Assembly: GCA_030612565.1 (NCBI GenBank)
Contig: JAUWNQ010000042.1
Span: 1-5,723, forward strand
DNA length: 5,723 nucleotides
Origin: Candidatus Bipolaricaulota bacterium
GTDB taxonomy: Bacteria; Bipolaricaulota; Bipolaricaulia; UBA7950; UBA9294
Direction of reading: 5' to 3'
Shown here in pieces: positions 5,257 through 5,723 of the stretch (within the stretch, counting starts at the first letter, position 1; every line of letters starts with the position of its first letter). The notes under the pieces were generated by a model. It saw nothing but the letters and a program-made list of their open reading frames with translations, was not told the DNA's origin and ran no database searches. The position numbers and the translations under genes are program-made.

Positions 5257-5723
5257 ATGCCGCGGATATACTCCCGCCTCATGGTTTTGTTAATGCTGAT
5301 TGTCTTGTCGATAACGGGGGGGCTTGCCCTGGCTGACGATGTTTGCTGCTCCGATGGACCGTGGCTTGGGTTCTCTGGGAGTGTTGGGCTCGAATTCACG
5401 TTCACCCCAATCCCCCCTCTTTCGTACAACATCGCATCCGGATTGACCCTGTCGTTCAGTGTGGCCGGTTTCACTTTTGAATCGGAGACGGTCTTTGACT
5501 TATCCGGGTTCCAGTCGCAGGGGTTTGGTGCGACGGTCGACCTCGGTATGGCGCAGATCTCTGAAGAAATCCTGTTCGATCCCTATTTTAGTTGGAACCA
5601 GCTAGGAGTTGATGCGCAGTTTCTTGGGGTGCAGGTCGGCCTCGACCTGATCCTTGCCAATATCGGTTCGGTCCAGACCCCGGACTACAGCATGGGAGCG
5701 GTCCTCGAGCTTTCGAGCGGGAT
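5257..5723 (+). CDS. Secreted beta-rich envelope protein of unknown function, N-terminal 155 residues (runs off right edge)
   Basis: An open frame of 155 codons from ATG 5257 to the window edge. Residues 1-26 form a Sec signal peptide (Arg3 and Arg7, a hydrophobic core from about 8-24, then ALA before DD at 27-28). The mature part opens with DDVCCSDGPWLGFSG, with adjacent cysteines at 30-31. It continues as alternating polar/hydrophobic strands rich in Gly, Ser, Phe and Thr (SVGLEFTFT, GLTLSFSVAGFTFESETVF, GATVDLGMAQIS, AQFLGVQVGLDLIL), as in outer-membrane beta-barrels or beta-helical surface proteins. I do not recognise a named family. It is transcribed divergently from the ABC operon and shares its upstream region. 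Signal peptide and beta character are seen; outer-membrane location is inferred. Confidence 0.8.
   Translation, partial: MPRIYSRLMVLLMLIVLSITGGLALADDVCCSDGPWLGFSGSVGLEFTFTPIPPLSYNIASGLTLSFSVAGFTFESETVFDLSGFQSQGFGATVDLGMAQISEEILFDPYFSWNQLGVDAQFLGVQVGLDLILANIGSVQTPDYSMGAVLELSSG

Overview
The window is a bacterial (not archaeal or phage-like) segment in which every complete gene lies on the minus strand. A single divergent gene starts near the right edge on the plus strand. The likely source is a Gram-negative-type (diderm) bacterium with strong AAGGAGG-type ribosome binding sites and sigma70-like promoters. Two points suggest this: the substrate-binding protein has a signal peptidase I signal without a lipobox, and the right-edge gene looks like a secreted beta-rich envelope protein. 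The style of that protein reminded me of uncultured phyla such as Bipolaricaulota/Acetothermia, but this is an impression and nothing in the window proves it.

Region by region, read along the minus strand from right to left. (1) 4988-5256 is a divergent intergenic region with a promoter and a near-perfect ribosome binding site for the ABC operon, and a near-perfect ribosome binding site for the plus-strand gene. (2) 1885-4987 is a complete polar amino acid ABC importer operon: periplasmic binding protein, permease, ATPase, permease. The last three genes are nearly contiguous (3-nt gap, then 1-nt overlap). A GC-rich hairpin sits between the binding protein gene and the first permease, as is common where the binding protein must be made in excess. 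(3) 1766-1884 holds no gene and no convincing terminator. (4) 1002-1714 is a VapBC-type toxin-antitoxin pair, an AbrB/SpoVT-fold antitoxin followed by a PIN-domain RNase toxin with a TTG start overlapping the antitoxin by 19 nt. A near-consensus promoter precedes it. (5) 723-1001 has no intact gene. It carries a possible eroded helix-turn-helix remnant and a strong promoter placed so that the next gene would be leaderless. (6) 1-722 is the N-terminal 240 residues of an AAA_14/DUF4143-type ATPase running off the left edge.

The right half is ordinary nutrient uptake: ligand is captured in the periplasm by the binding protein and passed through a two-permease, ATP-driven channel. The left half is accessory in character (toxin-antitoxin, DUF4143 ATPase, decayed HTH). 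I see no transposase, integrase, CRISPR array, tRNA or rRNA. The most notable points are the start-codon problem and intercistronic hairpin of the first permease, the loss of the EAA-loop glutamate in both permeases, and the leaderless promoter plus 17-bp palindrome at the ATPase start.
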